From: Anas platyrhynchos
Taxonomy: Eukaryota > Chordata > Aves > Anseriformes > Anatidae
Assembly (NCBI RefSeq): GCF_047663525.1
Contig: NC_092587.1
Coordinates: 142,409,001 to 142,473,000 of the forward strand
Length of the DNA stretch: 64,000 bases
Direction of reading: 5' to 3'
The notes beneath the pieces were generated by a model. It made no database searches. It was not told the origin of the DNA and saw nothing but the letters and a program-made list of their open reading frames with translations. How positions within the stretch are numbered: position 1 is the stretch's first letter; every line of letters starts with the position of its first letter. The translations under genes were made by a program, and so were the position numbers. This document shows positions 34,685-48,099 of the stretch, piece by piece.

Positions 34685-34711
34685 AGCTCTTGACCTGGAG
34701 GGTCAAGAGCT
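34685..34711. other. Perfect 11-bp inverted repeat, 5-base loop
   Basis: AGCTCTTGACC (34685-34695) and GGTCAAGAGCT (34701-34711) are exact reverse complements around TGGAG. Two more pairs form beyond one mismatch. No U-run follows, and terminators of the bacterial type are irrelevant here. Confidence 0.85.
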
Positions 34712-37700
34712 ACCTAAGGCCATCTAAACAACACCAAATTCGTCACCAAATACAAAGCCACCCAATCTGCTATACAATCTGCCGCACCATGCTACACTTA
34801 ACTTTCAAGAGCAGAAATTACAGACCAGAAGCAAGCAGGAAGAGCAGACAAATGGTGGAGCTCTGGTACACTATGCCAAACCAATTAAGCAGTCAGGCCC
34901 ATTGGTAAAATTGCCTGGAAAGAAAACAGCTTTGTACCCTTCCTGAGTATGGCACACAGAGAACTGGGAATGTTGGGGGGCTGAAAGGAGACCCAAGCCA
35001 ACCAGCAAACTGTGGTGCACTGGCTAGACTGATTTCTGTCCCCTTGGTGCCCTTGCTTTTACAGCTACAAAGGTCCCCAGATCACTTCCTAATAACTTTC
35101 TACTAAATGCTACGAAAATGAAATCTGTGTTTTTCTCTTGTTGGTAGTGAAGCTTCTAAAGCTTGAGCATCCAAAACTACAATTCAGTTTTGTGCTGTAT
35201 TCTTTTCTGCTTGTAAGTGTGCTTTTTGGTCATAACAACGGTAGAAGGATGGAATGCCACTTATCTATTACCCATCAGGCTGCCATTACAAACATTAAAT
35301 GGCTTCCCGACTGTTTCAAAATAAAAAGCACCAGCAAATATTTAATGCTATACAATAATTAGAAAAGTCTGGGATTGTCTCTCATTCATTAACCTTAATC
35401 ATATCAACCTGTTCACATACATGACCGTATCAAATGCCAAAAGCCTGCTGGGAACCCATCCCTTTGCCAGCTGGTATGCACCGTGTTTTACCAGGGTTCC
35501 TTTTTGTATGGGAAGCAATAAAAGAGCATCTACAGTGGTTTGACAAAAACATGGTAACCAGCAAACACATCTGGAAGTTTCTGAGAACAAGCACACACAC
35601 TGTGTGTTCATTTATTTTCCCACAAACAGGGAGATCGACAAGAGAACATAGCCTGTGAAAGTCACGTTCATCTGGGATAATATTATTGGAGCATTGTAGT
35701 ATGTTACTGCAGAGGAAGCCCACATACTTCCAGGTTTTAACAGGAGGAGCATTGAACTGTTGCTCTGAGTACATGGATTTAGCCACGCAGAGTGACAAGG
35801 AATTTGTCACCACATGTTCATAACACCCTGAAGAAGTTATGTGCCTGTCTGTACAGTGATATTGTTTTATTTCCCACAGAAGGTGGAAATAGATACAGAA
35901 ATACAGCCTGTTGTAGGAGAGGATCAACAAAAAAAGGGCGCAAAGTAATATCTATGGATGGTCTCTGCAGTCCCCAAGGGCAGAGAGGGGAAAGGGACAC
36001 ATTATCTCTGCCTGGCTCCAAGCTGCATGGTGGCAGTCACAGTCACCCTGTTACACACCTTCCTGTCCCTCAGCTGAATCATTTCATGACTGAAAACAGA
36101 GTAACCCCCATGTAAGGAACATTCTCATAAAGCGTGACATTGGCAAGAGTGGGGTGCCATTTCACATTACTAGTGCATTTTACTCTTTGTAGCTTAGGTG
36201 AAATTCTAAAATGCAAGCTTGTTTTTTCTTATTCTTCTCTTTCTGGTCCTGCCATTTTTTTATTATTTTTTATTATTATTTTTTTTTCCTTTCCCATTGG
36301 TTTTGTTCTTGACCAACACGCCAGCAGCAATTTCCTTCTATTGCTGCTTTTTCCCCAGGTAGGTGAAGTGAAGTATCTCTCAGAGCTGAATTCTGCACTA
36401 CATAAAACACTATCTTTTTCATAATGAATCCTGCACATTGTCTCAGGGGCCACACACACAATTAAGAACAATATGAAATTTAATTAAGACAGGATAATAA
36501 TAAGGGTATGAATGTCACCGCGAACTCTACGTGAATACAGCCCCCCACGGTAAATGGTGTGGGAGCTGGACTGAAAGCCAGCTGCCAGCCACCCACATGC
36601 GATTTCAGCACCTGACCTCAGGTAACAAGGCACGGGAAGGGGAGAAAAGGTGACTGCCAAGCAGTTATGACCTAAGGGCTACAGGTCTTTGTAGAGTAAT
36701 GCTAAAAGGGGGAGTTACAGCTGGGAGTGGTGTTGAAGGGAATCAGCTCTGGGTGCTGAGTGCTCTGGATGCTCAGCATCATGCCCTCAAATGAGCCTGA
36801 TCTCGCATGGGGCATCACAGGTCATGTCCAAGCCTATTGCTCAAAGGGTGTTCTTGTGATAGTCCCTATGATGGGCACAGGCACAACCTTTAGACTGAAA
36901 TTCACTTCTGCTCACTGTGTCTTCCTTGCCAGTCTATCCCGTCTGTGTATGTCTACAGCCACAGCATACCCTGCAGTCCCAAGTACCCTCAGATGTAGTT
37001 TGAGAATCCCAAAGACTACCAATTAAGTAGCATCATAAGTATGTTTTGTACATCAAAACAAAAAGAGTTCTACAAAATATAAAAAAATATTGGAGCACTA
37101 GAAGGAAAGAAACGACTGACTACAGCCCATGTTTCCATTAGGGGAAAACACTTGCTAAGATCTAGATAAATCTTAGTTACAAAATCCAAGTACAAAGGTA
37201 GACATCTGACATGCGGCTAAAGTATTTCCATCCCCTGGCTCCTCCTGCCTTTTCCCCTCTCCCCAAGGAGCCAGCGCAGCTCTGGCAGTTCACCCTGGCT
37301 GAGAAATGGGCTTCTACTCCTTAGACTCCAGTCAAGTGTGCACGTCTTCTCATTTAAGCTCTTCCATTCTGTTTCTCTCTGAGGCTGAGAAATCTGTTTT
37401 TTTGGGGGAAAAAAAAAAAAAAAGTGGGGAAACTCATTAGCAATTTGTTTAGAATTTGAATGTCAGAGTAGTCACTTATGTCTAAGTGACTGAAAAATGT
37501 ATGCAAGTCCTCTGACTTTCAGCAAGAGATCCAGTGTTCTAACATCAGAATAAACAATATAATTACTGTGTGTATGAAGACATATTGGTCTCTGTATAAT
37601 GAGATATTCAAATCTGCTCGACTTGAATCAGATCACAGAGATATATTAAACACACATGGCAAAAGAATTCAGTGTAAGGGTAACCATGTGTTCTGCCAAG

Positions 37701-37899
37701 TCTTTCTATGCATGAATGGGCTGCCAGGGCACCATAGGCTACAGACAAAGTACAGGAGAGCTGTGTTCGGAGGTAGGGAAATGAGGTTGCGAAGGTATTT
37801 CCTCTCCGTTCCCTCTAACATGTGAGTGTCTCCCGTTTCTCTTCCTCTTTCACAGGCCGGTGCACCTCAAAAGCAATTCCTGCAGAATTTACTGTAACA

Positions 37900-38640
37900 T
37901 TACTGTATCATGGTTTCTTGGTACGCTTTATTACCACGTATTTATAGCACCCGGGAGCGAGCTAGCAGCTCGAGAAGGGTAGCAACCGCGAAGGCTATCC
38001 TCAGGTTCGTTCGCAGAGCTGTTTTCACAAGTTCGCGGCATCGTGGAAAACATGCCCCCTTTTCCAGGGTGGCTGCAGCTATTTTCAAGCCGGGCTGCTT
38101 GACCTTGCTGGCTGGCTGCGGGGCGCGCGAGCCCGATGGGTGCCGAGGGTTGATTGACGTGTTGGAAACCCATGGCGTGGGCCCCTCGCTGCGCCGGAGA
38201 TCGTGTACTGCTGCACGCCATCAGTAGCAACCATTGTCAAAGCATAAGATGTCGATTTTTTGGCAGTGTTATTTCAACATCCAGATACTACGAAAAAACA
38301 TGGTAAGATGAAAACAGTAGCTGTTTTGCTTACTTGTAGAGTTGTCTAAGCGTGGTTACCATAGCAGATTGAGTTACGCCCAGCTGCCAAAACAGACACG
38401 GCGAACGTTTCTGCAGGTCAAAAGGAAAGTATGAGAGCCAACGTGTGCTGTTCCCCGAGCAGCTGAGCTGCTGCAGGGACCTCGGTGTGACGGATCGGAA
38501 AAACACAAATGAATCAAGGCTACGATTTCAATCTTTATCACTCACAAGCAAGTGCGCGGTTACGGGGACAAGTTTTAAAGGACATTTTGTCTTGCTTTTC
38601 ATTCCCAAGGCACGCGTGACATATACAATATATTAAACGT
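37900..38640. promoter_or_regulatory. Orphan CpG island, candidate regulatory element
   Basis: About 28 CpGs occur in 37921-38220, far above the surroundings, and scattered CpGs continue to 38610. It carries a palindrome CGAGCT-AGC-AGCTCG (37958-37972), and an RFX X-box-like GTTACC-AT-AGCAGA (38355-38368) whose left half is good and right half weak. Open frames of about 100 codons on both strands across the GC-rich part are not convincing coding. A hypomethylated distal element or minor promoter is the best guess. Confidence 0.45.
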
Positions 38641-41600
38641 TCTCTGGGCACGGCTGCTCACATGCTGCTGGGGTGCCTGGGCATTCTCGGAGGATGCTTC
38701 TCTTTCCCATCTGTTGAGCGAACCAAAATTTTGGGGCGGCAGGAGCAAGCTGGGAAGGCAGCAGGAGTCCAGTCCTTGCTCCTCTCTTGGCAGCTGCAGC
38801 GGACGTGTTTAGCAGACTACTTCTCAAGCTGAGGAAGGCAATTCGCATGGAAAAATAGGTTCTGGGGAGAAAACACCCCCTCATGCAGCTGCCAGGGATA
38901 CAAAGTTGGGAAAAGATTTATCAGGAGAAGCCCAGCCATTTTTAGGAAGTGAGAACTCACTATTTCAAGGCAGAAAAGAGTGTGGGACCTATCTATCTCT
39001 TCAGTAAACCTCAGCTGCCAGAAGGAAAGGTGTCAAAGAGATGTGGTTACCAAACCCAATGTCTTAGAGGCTTCAGTTGTAACTAGGGAAGGGAAGATGA
39101 AGGGGAAAAGATTTAATGGGAGTTGCGTATGCACAATCACTCTTAGAACAAAACTCAGGCTTTGTATTTTATTTCGCTTAGAGTTGGACTGTAGAGTTTA
39201 TTTTTGCAGAATCAATGAGGTAAAGCTGCAGTTTTAGAAAAAACAAACCGTGGATGGCTCTTATCCTCTTTTCTTTCATACAACTCTTTCAAGTCTATGT
39301 GAGATTTCAAATACTGAGCCAGGATTAAGATACCAAGCTCAGTTTTTAATTCATATTTAATATCTCAAACATGGAGAGAGAGAATACTGCAAGAACCTTT
39401 TTTCAAAGCACTGTTCTTATAGTGAGATTGACCACGGGTGATCTCTAATATTGAAGTCAACCCTCAGTGGAAGGAAGGCCTACACCATATTAGTCTGAAA
39501 ATGCCACAATGTGGCTTTTATTTATTTATTTTTTTTTTAGAGCAAATATAGTAGCATTTAGTAAAGGAGCTGGCACAATGGTAGATTTCTTCTTTCCAGA
39601 GCATGAGGTGGCCTTTTAGTTTCACCAAATCTGTCTTTGAAGGGTGTGGAAAATCAAAAAGAGATGGATAAGCAGATAGTTAAGCTGGATAGATATATTG
39701 ACTTCATCAGACAATGCTTGTATGCCTAAAAACACCCTTTCATCATTATGAGAGTCTGTTCATATCCTCACCCTGTGGAAATGGTTAGCTTTTAATTCAT
39801 TCAAGAGATGCTATCAAAAAAGAGGGAGGTATTTTTTACAATCCCCAAACCAAAATAATACCGCTAAACAATACATAATTCATATCTCTTCAGAATTCTG
39901 AATGTGGTCAGAAATAAATAGCAGCACAGGCATTTAAGAGCTATTCTCATTGAAAAATGTAATTAATTGGTGTGATCCACAAAATATTTCTTTGAGGGGG
40001 GCAGCCTGCGTTGCTTTAATTACAAGTAATTGTTCTCAAAACCATGCAGCTCATAAGTTTTGCAGGCTAGACAGTGATTATGCATCAATACACTAATCTA
40101 TCACCTTCATTATTTTAGTCATCTGGGTGTGATCATCAAACTTTGGAGTATAACCCAGACACCAAACCAGACATAGCTCATGCTTCCATTCTTTCCAAGT
40201 CGGTTCATTTTAAAAGAAAGATTTTGCATTAGTGATGCAAATTTCAGTGCTTTTGTTTCAAATGAAGACAGTAAATTAAATTAAATTCCCCCTTGTATGT
40301 TATTAGACAGTGACAAGGAAAAGGATGTTCTTGTGGCTGCATGCTGGCCTGGGGGGCTCAGGAATCCCCCAGTATTTCTTCATTTTGCCATGGGCTGTCT
40401 TTGTGGACAGGAGGTTTCACTTTCTGTGCTTTGTTCAGGTTGACTACCGAGTATACTGGGAGGCAGCTACTGGAGACCAAGAGTTCATTGCTCTCTCCAT
40501 GTCAGACACCAGAGTGATGATAATGCTGCTACCAGGCATCTTCAGGTGCTTGCCACCATAGAAGGAGAATGACCAAACCTCCTCCCGGCTTGGGAATGCA
40601 GGGAGTCTTAAACCATTATTGTTTATACAACTTAACACTTCATCTTTATAAAAAGAAAAAAATAAAATGAAAAGGAAAAAAAAAAGTAGCTACTTAGCTG
40701 CAATTTATTATTATTACTATTATTATTATTACCAGGTGAGCCTAGAGTTGAGTTTGTTATTAACTGAGACACTGTTCATCCTGGTCTTTAGCCATCCTTA
40801 CCTGAGATACCACAAAAGCGCCCATGTAAATCAAAGTTAAGCAGAGGATTAAGTGCTGTCCTGCATAAAGATGGCTTAAGTAGATGTTTCCTGAATCAAG
40901 GCATAAGCTGGTATCTTACCACTGCCTCTTCAGTACTGCTTTTTCTACCTCATTAAAATGAGAGGATGCTTGCATAAATTCCTCATATTGACATACAAGA
41001 CTATGCCTGTCTCCCTGAGAATTTGGAGATTTCTTTCCTTCTCCCCCAAATTAATAAGTGCTGTCACCTGCATCGCTAAACACCAATTCGCTGCTTACCG
41101 CTAACAAGACCTCCACGTAATGTAGCTAACAGTAGTATTTCAAAAATAGAGCTCTCCTGTTCCCAGCATGTCTGACAAGAATACATTAGAGGCACCTGTC
41201 CCTGGCACCAGTATTTTGTTTTCTCTACTTTTAAGTGGGAAGAAATCTAAAGCACTGAAATTTTCCTTGAAAGCAAAGCAAATGTGAACACGAATGCAGT
41301 AATCTCTTTTCCCATCCCATCTTTTCCCCCTCTTTCAATCCTCTCCAGCCGTAGGGAAATTTCCAAAAGTAGGTAAACATTAGAAACATACCCATTTGGG
41401 TGAAAAACTAAAATTATCTCTTCCTTAATAATTTTTCATTTAAAAATCATCAGGTAGTAGGAAACTTTTTAATTACCTTTGGAACTATGAGACTGGTTCT
41501 GTGCTCACCAGATCAAAGACGAATGCTGCATCTATCAACAACATTAAAACAAGTCCATCATATATGTTATGTGGGCCAGGACAAATAAAAACAGTACAAG

Positions 41601-41760
41601 AGAGCCTCAGGATTGGTAAAATCTAGGCATTCCCCACCTCCTTTTTTTGAACTTCAAGAGTAGTTCTGTAGGTTGTGGGATGGACTCCTTTGGTCCTTAA
41701 CTTGAGACATTTGTACCATATACACCTGAGGTAGATTCCTAGGATCCCTTCAACATGGGT
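38641..41760. other. Non-coding desert sequence
   Basis: No gene is supported. AT-rich unique sequence with TAATTAC-AA-GTAATTG homeodomain-type palindromic sites near 40018-40032, a TTA microsatellite at 40705-40731 and an A-rich run at 40651-40686. Confidence 0.5.
40705..40731. repeat. Imperfect (TTA)n microsatellite
   Basis: About nine TTA/TTAC units with one interruption. Confidence 0.9.
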
Positions 41761-41910
41761 GCCCCATCCCCAGAGGTGTTCAAGGCCAGGCTGGATGGGG
41801 CTTTGAGCAACCTGGTCTATTGGGTGACATCCCTGCCCATGGCAGAGGGGTTGGAACTGGGTGGTCTTTAAGGTCCCTTCCAACCCAAACCATTCTGTGA
41901 TTCTATGATT
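41761..41910 (+). mobile_element. CR1 LINE, 3'-end fragment
   Basis: Reads gaggtgttcaaggccaggct, then gggctttgagcaacctggtc, catggcagaggggttggaac, and ends ATTCTGTGATTCTATGATT. These are hallmark blocks and tail of avian CR1 in the plus orientation. It is 5'-truncated to about 150 bases and non-coding. This copy is the clearest evidence that the window is avian. Confidence 0.95.
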
Positions 41911-43920
41911 CCAGTGTCAGTGGAGTGAAATAGGTGTTCTGAAGACTCATTTCATCTGTTCAGATGTAGATGTCAGCCCTAGAAGATGATGAACCTCCTA
42001 GAAATGCCCATTTTTTCTGTACTGACTTCAAAAGAAGCCTACTTACCATCTCCTGCTATGCTTTACCTTCATCCATTAGCATTCATGTCTTCTGTTAGAA
42101 TACAACTGATTTTTCTTTTACCCTTGTGACTATGATAATGTAACTTGACAAAGTATTTTTATGCCATGAATGTCTCTCCTGTTTAGAGGTACTTGTGATT
42201 TTTTTTTTTCCAGTTTTCCTCAGCATTTGAACAGCAGGTTTTTATAGTCTTAGAAGTAGATTTAATGCTAGATCTGACTCAGTGCAGTCCCCATTAAAAA
42301 TCTCTGAAGGATGTCCAATGACCAACAGGGAGACGGGGCTGTCTCATATCTGTGCTGGCATGAAGCTAGCCAAGACATCACTGTAAATCAGCAATACTAA
42401 TTTAACTTCAATCAAATCAATTGAGAGTAGTTGAGAATGCAGATTAACATTGGTTCCTCTCTTATTCGCCTGAAAAATTAAACATGTTATAGGAAAGAAG
42501 GGAGTATCCAAACAGCACATTTGTATTTTTCCTGCATATTTTGGTGTTGCACTCATGTGAAGAAACAGAAATTATTGCCTCATTTTCCTTACCATTTATA
42601 TGGGATTTAAAGTAGGATCTTTTGTCTTGTTCAGTATTTGCTCTCAGACCAACCCTATGTCCATATAAAAACAGACCATTTATAAAAAAAAGCAGCAACA
42701 TAAACTGAATAACAGAACCTTCTGAAAAACCTGTTTAACACTTGCTGCAAGTGCTTACCAGATTTGATTCAATCTCTTTCTATATGTTTCTACTCAGCTA
42801 TTTAGCAGGATTTCCACATAAGTGGCTTTTAAGCACCTGGCAGTCCTAAGACACTGCACAAACCTTGCAGAAGTAGCTGAAGTAAATCTTTACAAGGCAA
42901 ATGGATAACAGAGTGACCTCAGCTTGAAGTTTTGTTCTTGCCTGTTTTCTTGAGTAAGAATCTAAATGCTGTTTGAAAAAGTTGGGCTTTTTAATGAGGG
43001 GTTCACTTTATAAATAATAAGGTTTTATCCATTTTTTTTTACCAAGTTAGTCATCTTTTGACTATTCCATCTGCTTCTAGATCATGTAGTAATAAGAAAT
43101 AAAGGCACTTTATGGACCTGATTTTCCAAACACTTACCTCACTGTACACCAGTAACTCCCCTGCAGTCATTAGTTCTGATTTCTCTCATACTTCATTCTT
43201 GCCTGGCTTCCAGAAAACTGGGGTGTGGGGAGCAGGCCTGGGCTGGGGAGATCTTTTGTCCCTCTCCTTCTTGGGCTCTTTAGGCTGTGGCTGCCCTAAC
43301 CGCTCTCAGGGGGCCATGGTGGCACTGGAGCATGGCAGAGACACAGGAACCACTTGTGGTGGCCCATCCTTTCTCCTCCAGCCTACTGAGATGTTTTCCA
43401 GAAAAGAGCTTGGAAAAAGGGCCAGCAAGCAGCAGTGACACCTTTTTTACATGGGCCAGTTGCACAGGTGAGAGGGGTGTTTGGGTTCATCTGTTCCCCT
43501 TGCCATGTCTCTCCGTAGCCCCACACAACATTGCCATCCTCTGGCATCACACCAGTGGGAAATGGGATCAAGGGAGAGGAGCCACAAACCTTGGAGAGGC
43601 CCTTTTTTAACTTATGTAAATGTTTTGCAGTTACATTAACTCTCATTGTGGAGAAATAAACTCTGCACATTGAAATTGGCACTATTTTGGTTCATCATCT
43701 TTTGTGTTCACAGTTGTTAAAGAAAGCAGGCTGAGTCTTCACAAAAAATGTTAGTTTGCTGGAAAAAAAAAAAAGCTGCAGTGAAGTGACACTTTGATTA
43801 TAATTAAAAACTTTTCAGTTGATTTAACAGTTCACTTTAGGCATTTTTGGGGCTGTGGAAATAGCAGTGCTTTTAAGATAATGAACATTGTATGATTGCT
43901 AATGAAATCCACATACTCAC

Positions 43921-43940
43921 ATATATATATATATATATAT
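43921..43940. repeat. (AT)10 dinucleotide microsatellite
   Basis: Ten perfect AT units. Confidence 0.95.
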
Positions 43941-44998
43941 GCGGTCTTTATGCTATGCATCTATCCATCTACATACATATATGCTACTCTTAGGTTTATT
44001 TAAAAAGAAATCAAATGGGAGGGAAAGCACATTTTTCAAATGTGGCTCTAATTGTCTTTTGTGCGTGTTCTATAGATCATTACTGACTGTTTACAAACCT
44101 TGCTTGGAATGGCTTTGCAGCGATAGAGAGGGTAACATATCTTCATTGTTTATAAAATGACAGCTCCTAATGGACCATATTAGCTTTAACACAAACTATT
44201 AAATCCTTTTCATTAAATTATTCTGCGCTCTATTTTGGAATCCTGTTAGCCCTGGGAAGTAGGTGCAAACTCCTAAGGAAACATGAGCACACATTGAGAC
44301 TATTATAGATAATGTTTATTAAATAAGCCTCTGAGGATGTTTTTCTTGGGTTGCTCTCAAGCATTTTGAAGGAGTCATGTTCCATGTTTGAGGTCCCATG
44401 TTTCTTCCTCTTAAACTATGAGCAGCTGTAGCACATGACCTACTTCTGTAGAACCCTGTAATGATTTCCTTCCTTCAGTGGCTTCAGGAGTCCCTCTTCT
44501 GCCCTGTGAAAAAAGGGACAAATATTTTAATCCAAGCAAAATGCTAAAGCAGGTTTTGTTGGTTTCAGGGAAGAAACTCAATACAGCTACATCACCGAGT
44601 GTAGGCCTCAAATTGGAACCATCTGGCCTGCAGAAGCACCATGAGATCTTTGGGGAAGGCATGGATATTTTTGCCTTGGGCTGTAAAGCATACACCTGCA
44701 GAAAGGGTAGACATGTTGGCAGACAAGCTGGACTCATGCAGGAATACAAGCCTTCTCTCACAGCGCCGTGGCAGTGCCGGAGCCTGGAGATTACACTGAC
44801 ATGTTTAATAAATGCAGTTGCTGTACCGCACGCTCTCTGGATAGCAAATGTTCGGCTACGCTCTCTCCTACGTTAATTCAGACAGGTTTGCACTCCAGGA
44901 CCTGTGCCTTTTTGTCCCTCTTGGGCAGAAAGCCCCTTTGAAGGCAAAATAAGGGCAAGGGATGGAAGACTAAGCACAAAAACAAGCATTACATCGTA

Positions 44999-45024
44999 AG
45001 GCTGCCTCTTGCAAGAGGTAGCCT
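44999..45024. other. 26-bp near-perfect palindrome
   Basis: AGGCTGCCTCTTG and CAAGAGGTAGCCT are reverse complements except one pair, which would be G-U in RNA. The centre is TTGCAA. It has no loop, so a cruciform or a dimeric protein site is more natural than an RNA hairpin. Confidence 0.8.
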
Positions 45025-46887
45025 CATGTGATATTCATGTGAACTGCATTAGACTGAGGAGAGATTCTCACTGGTAAATATTACAGCTCCTTGGGAACGT
45101 GTAAAGGTAAAAGAAGGCAGGTGTCAGCATGGCCTAAAATAGGCTGTTCACCTCTGTGGGAGGTTCATAAGACACCCGGATGGGATGCAGACAGACAGTG
45201 AAGCCCCACACAGACTCTGAAGGCTGTGACTAGTCTAGCAGAGGCGGCATCCAAGCACAGCCAGAAAATGAAAATGCACTTTACAGAAACAGGAGGACGC
45301 TACTCCTCTGACTGGCAAGCTGCTAAACCATTAGGATCACAGGTTTCCATGGGCCTCTGTGTGGCACCTGGGCTTCTGTCTGCAGCCTTGCAGGTGGCAG
45401 AGAGAAGGCCCCAAGCGTGACATTTGCACCTCCGTGATCTGTAGTTGCAAATGCTGCATCGCACCTGCAAATTTGTGCCCTGACCCTACGGGTGCTCTTC
45501 AGAGCCAGCTTCCAGTGGTCCCTCAGGACTCAAAGGTTAAGGCCCATGTCATTGGACACCAATAGCATGCTATTCTCCTTTGAGTGGTGTAGTGTACACA
45601 TCACCACGGACAGAAATTGGATGTTAAAAAGCATTGCTGCTCACAACATGAGGACAAGAAGCCAAAGGGGAACAGCTTCTCCCCAGATTTCTCCCTCCAC
45701 GTATAAATCATGCTGCATCAGTCTCCCCACCATGAAAGCTTACACCCTGAATCTCTATCTGCACTTTCCCATAGCCCTGAGGAAGTCCAAGGAGAACATT
45801 TAGGGGCCCAATGCTGCTTTCAGTGTGCTCTGTATTGCTAGCATCTGTACTCACAGACATGGTCTATCCCAGCAGCAATCCAATGGATAAAATGCACAGC
45901 ATTAACACAGAGTGTGAGCAAGGTTGCAGCCCAGTACTCCAAGTGCAGCATCCTGCACACTTCTGGCTCCTGCTGTCCTCTCTTTAGGAAGTGCCAAAGT
46001 ATTTTCAGAGCCACTAGTCACTGAGAGCCAGACTGGTCCTTCCAGGGACACAAAGGAGCCCTATAGATGGTTTATAAAAAAATGAAGTGCAAAGTCTCCA
46101 GCTTTCCTAGTCCCTCTGTAAGTCAGAAGCAGCAATATAGAAGCCAACAGAGCAGGGCCTGTGAAAAACATATGACAGAGACAGTGAGAGAAAACTATTT
46201 TTTTCTGGGATCTATGGAGACATTATGGAGATTTTGTGGACAGTGGAAATAAATGTGAAAGGTAAAGAGGAGGAGCTACCTCAAAGGACAGCTTAATTCC
46301 CGTTTCGGTTGTCTCTGATTTTGGAAAGAAAATCTGATATACTGACACATAAAAAGAACGGGATACAGTATATGCTGCCGGAGACAAACTTCCTCCTGCA
46401 ATCATATTCGGGCATTTTTGCTATTCCCCATGCCTTTGTTCCCTTCACCTTGCAGAGCTCCTCACTGCTGCCCCCACAGCCAGGATAGCTTTCTTAACGC
46501 ACAGCTCCAAAAATCTCCAGCGCTGTTTCAGCAGCAAGAGGAGAGTTAATGAGGCTCAACACACTTCCTTACCAAACTTTATAGGGGAAACCCCTTGAGT
46601 GTGAGCAGGAAATCCATCCTATAAGCGTTACAATGTGGGCTCAGTTCCTCAGCTAGAAACTGAAGAAAATACCGATATTTTCCAAAATATCAAATACTAA
46701 ACGTGGGGGGTTCCCCAGCCAAATTTCCCTTTGGTTCAGAGGGGCAATTTTTCATTTTGGTACTGTTTTGAGTTTTGAAATAATTGATTAAATACTTCAA
46801 GAACACTGAAAATTTCCTGAAGCCAGATTCTGCCGCCTGTATTTACACTGACTGTGTGCAGGCAATCCTAGTGATGCTAGGAAAAAG

Positions 46888-47601
46888 GTGTTTTTTACTA
46901 CAAGGAAGTCTAGAAAGAATTGGACCCTTCCTAAAATCCATCTGAAAGATGGGGAGAAGCAAAAAGACCCCTGTGTTTCAACAAGTGCATTTTGGCAAAT
47001 ACCTGAGCTGCCCGATGATCCCAAACAGAAAACTGGGGAGGCAGACTGTAGTCTTTCTGAATGCCTTCAGCAAGCCCAGATCCCCTTCCGACATGCATAC
47101 TGGGAGCGACAGCAGAAAAGGAAATCTTTACGAGGGGAAAGCAAATGCAGCTGCAAACCTGGGAGGCCAGGTAAAAGGATACATGAGCACATAAAGAGAA
47201 AAACAGGTTCCCTGTGCAAGTTTTCCAGTCCTCTGGCTCGTTGCTGCCCCGGTCCCAGGATGATGGCCCTCAGAGCATGTTTTTCCAGGTACACTGAGCC
47301 CGGGCTGCAGAGGCAAACCACAGGTCTGCTCCCAAATGCACCCACTTTGCATCTTTGGGCATGGCGCTCAACCTTCCTGGGGTGCCCAGCAAGCAGGATA
47401 AAGCCCAAGGCCTGTTCTGCCCCTGGGACCCTGTGGTTTAGACATAGCCCAAGTACCACTGGAGGAAGCAGGCGCCTGCAGTGTACAGGAACAGATTTTT
47501 TTACGAGATGCTGTTCCCTTCCCATCAGCGAAGGCAATAGAGAGCTCTTTCTCCTCCGGAGCTTTAGGCCGGGGAGTTCACGCAGCCTCCTTCGAGACTG
47601 A
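46888..47601 (+). other. Open frame of 237 codons, doubtful coding
   Basis: The longest open frame outside the GC-rich left end and the simple repeats. The predicted product has a Lys/Arg/Cys-rich stretch around residues 70-110 but no domain I recognise, no signal peptide and no clear homopolymer origin. The opposite strand is also open for 156 codons, which points to base composition. No splice, promoter or poly-A evidence supports it. It could be a chance frame or part of a non-coding transcript; I do not assign a function. Confidence 0.1.
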
Positions 47602-47604
47602 CAG

Positions 47605-48099
47605 GGTTCCAGCTATTGATTTTCCCGACTTGCTCGTAAGTTAATATTTACCATAAACATCTCGATGAGAAATTTCAAAAAAAGAAACGACATTTTCAAA
47701 ACAGCAGAAGCCGGGGAGATAATGAACCAGACACAACTTTAAACAAGATATTTTAAAAAGCATTAAACCTTCCTTCCTTCTTTTTTAATTAGTAGCAAAA
47801 AAAAGAAAATATGAAAAGAAAAAAACCCAGAAGGGTGATAAGCTGTTTTTATTATTGAGTTCATTACTGTGATTATTTTGGGAGAGAAGACATTTTTCTC
47901 TTAATTCATGAGCCAGAAACGAGGTCTTTGGAGGCTGCATTAAAAAGATCTCCTTAAAGTAATGTTGGAGAGATGACTTTGGTGGAAAACTCAGTCTGGC
48001 TTAGCAATACCCAGGTGACCCAAAGCAGGCTGCTGAGGTCCCAGGGGTGTTTTCCACCACGCTGCCCTGGAAATGGCAGCAAACACACCCCCCAGCCCC
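47605..48099. other. Non-coding sequence
   Basis: AT-rich with A-rich runs near 47798-47825. No gene or recognised repeat. Confidence 0.5.

Larger units (their letters stand above)
32385..37899. other. Non-coding desert sequence, about 5.5 kb
   Basis: No exon is supported. It contains a palindromic GATA site at 33232-33243, relict repeats at 33301-33380 and 33876-33960, a T run at 34131-34147, a perfect hairpin at 34685-34711, a T/A-rich stretch at 36256-36290 and an A run at 37409-37423. A 166-codon open frame on the minus strand (35430-35930) has no recognisable domain. Confidence 0.5.
41911..46887. other. Non-coding desert sequence, about 5 kb
   Basis: No gene is supported. It includes an (AT)10 run at 43921-43940, a near-perfect palindrome at 44999-45024, an A run at 43761-43772, and a possible relict repeat around 46815-46875. 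All open frames are short and lack domains. Confidence 0.5.

Noticed and set aside
35430..35930. Minus-strand open frame of 166 codons in AT-rich DNA
   Set aside because: Long for its composition but no domain, no promoter, and a single frame of this size is expected by chance in a window this large.
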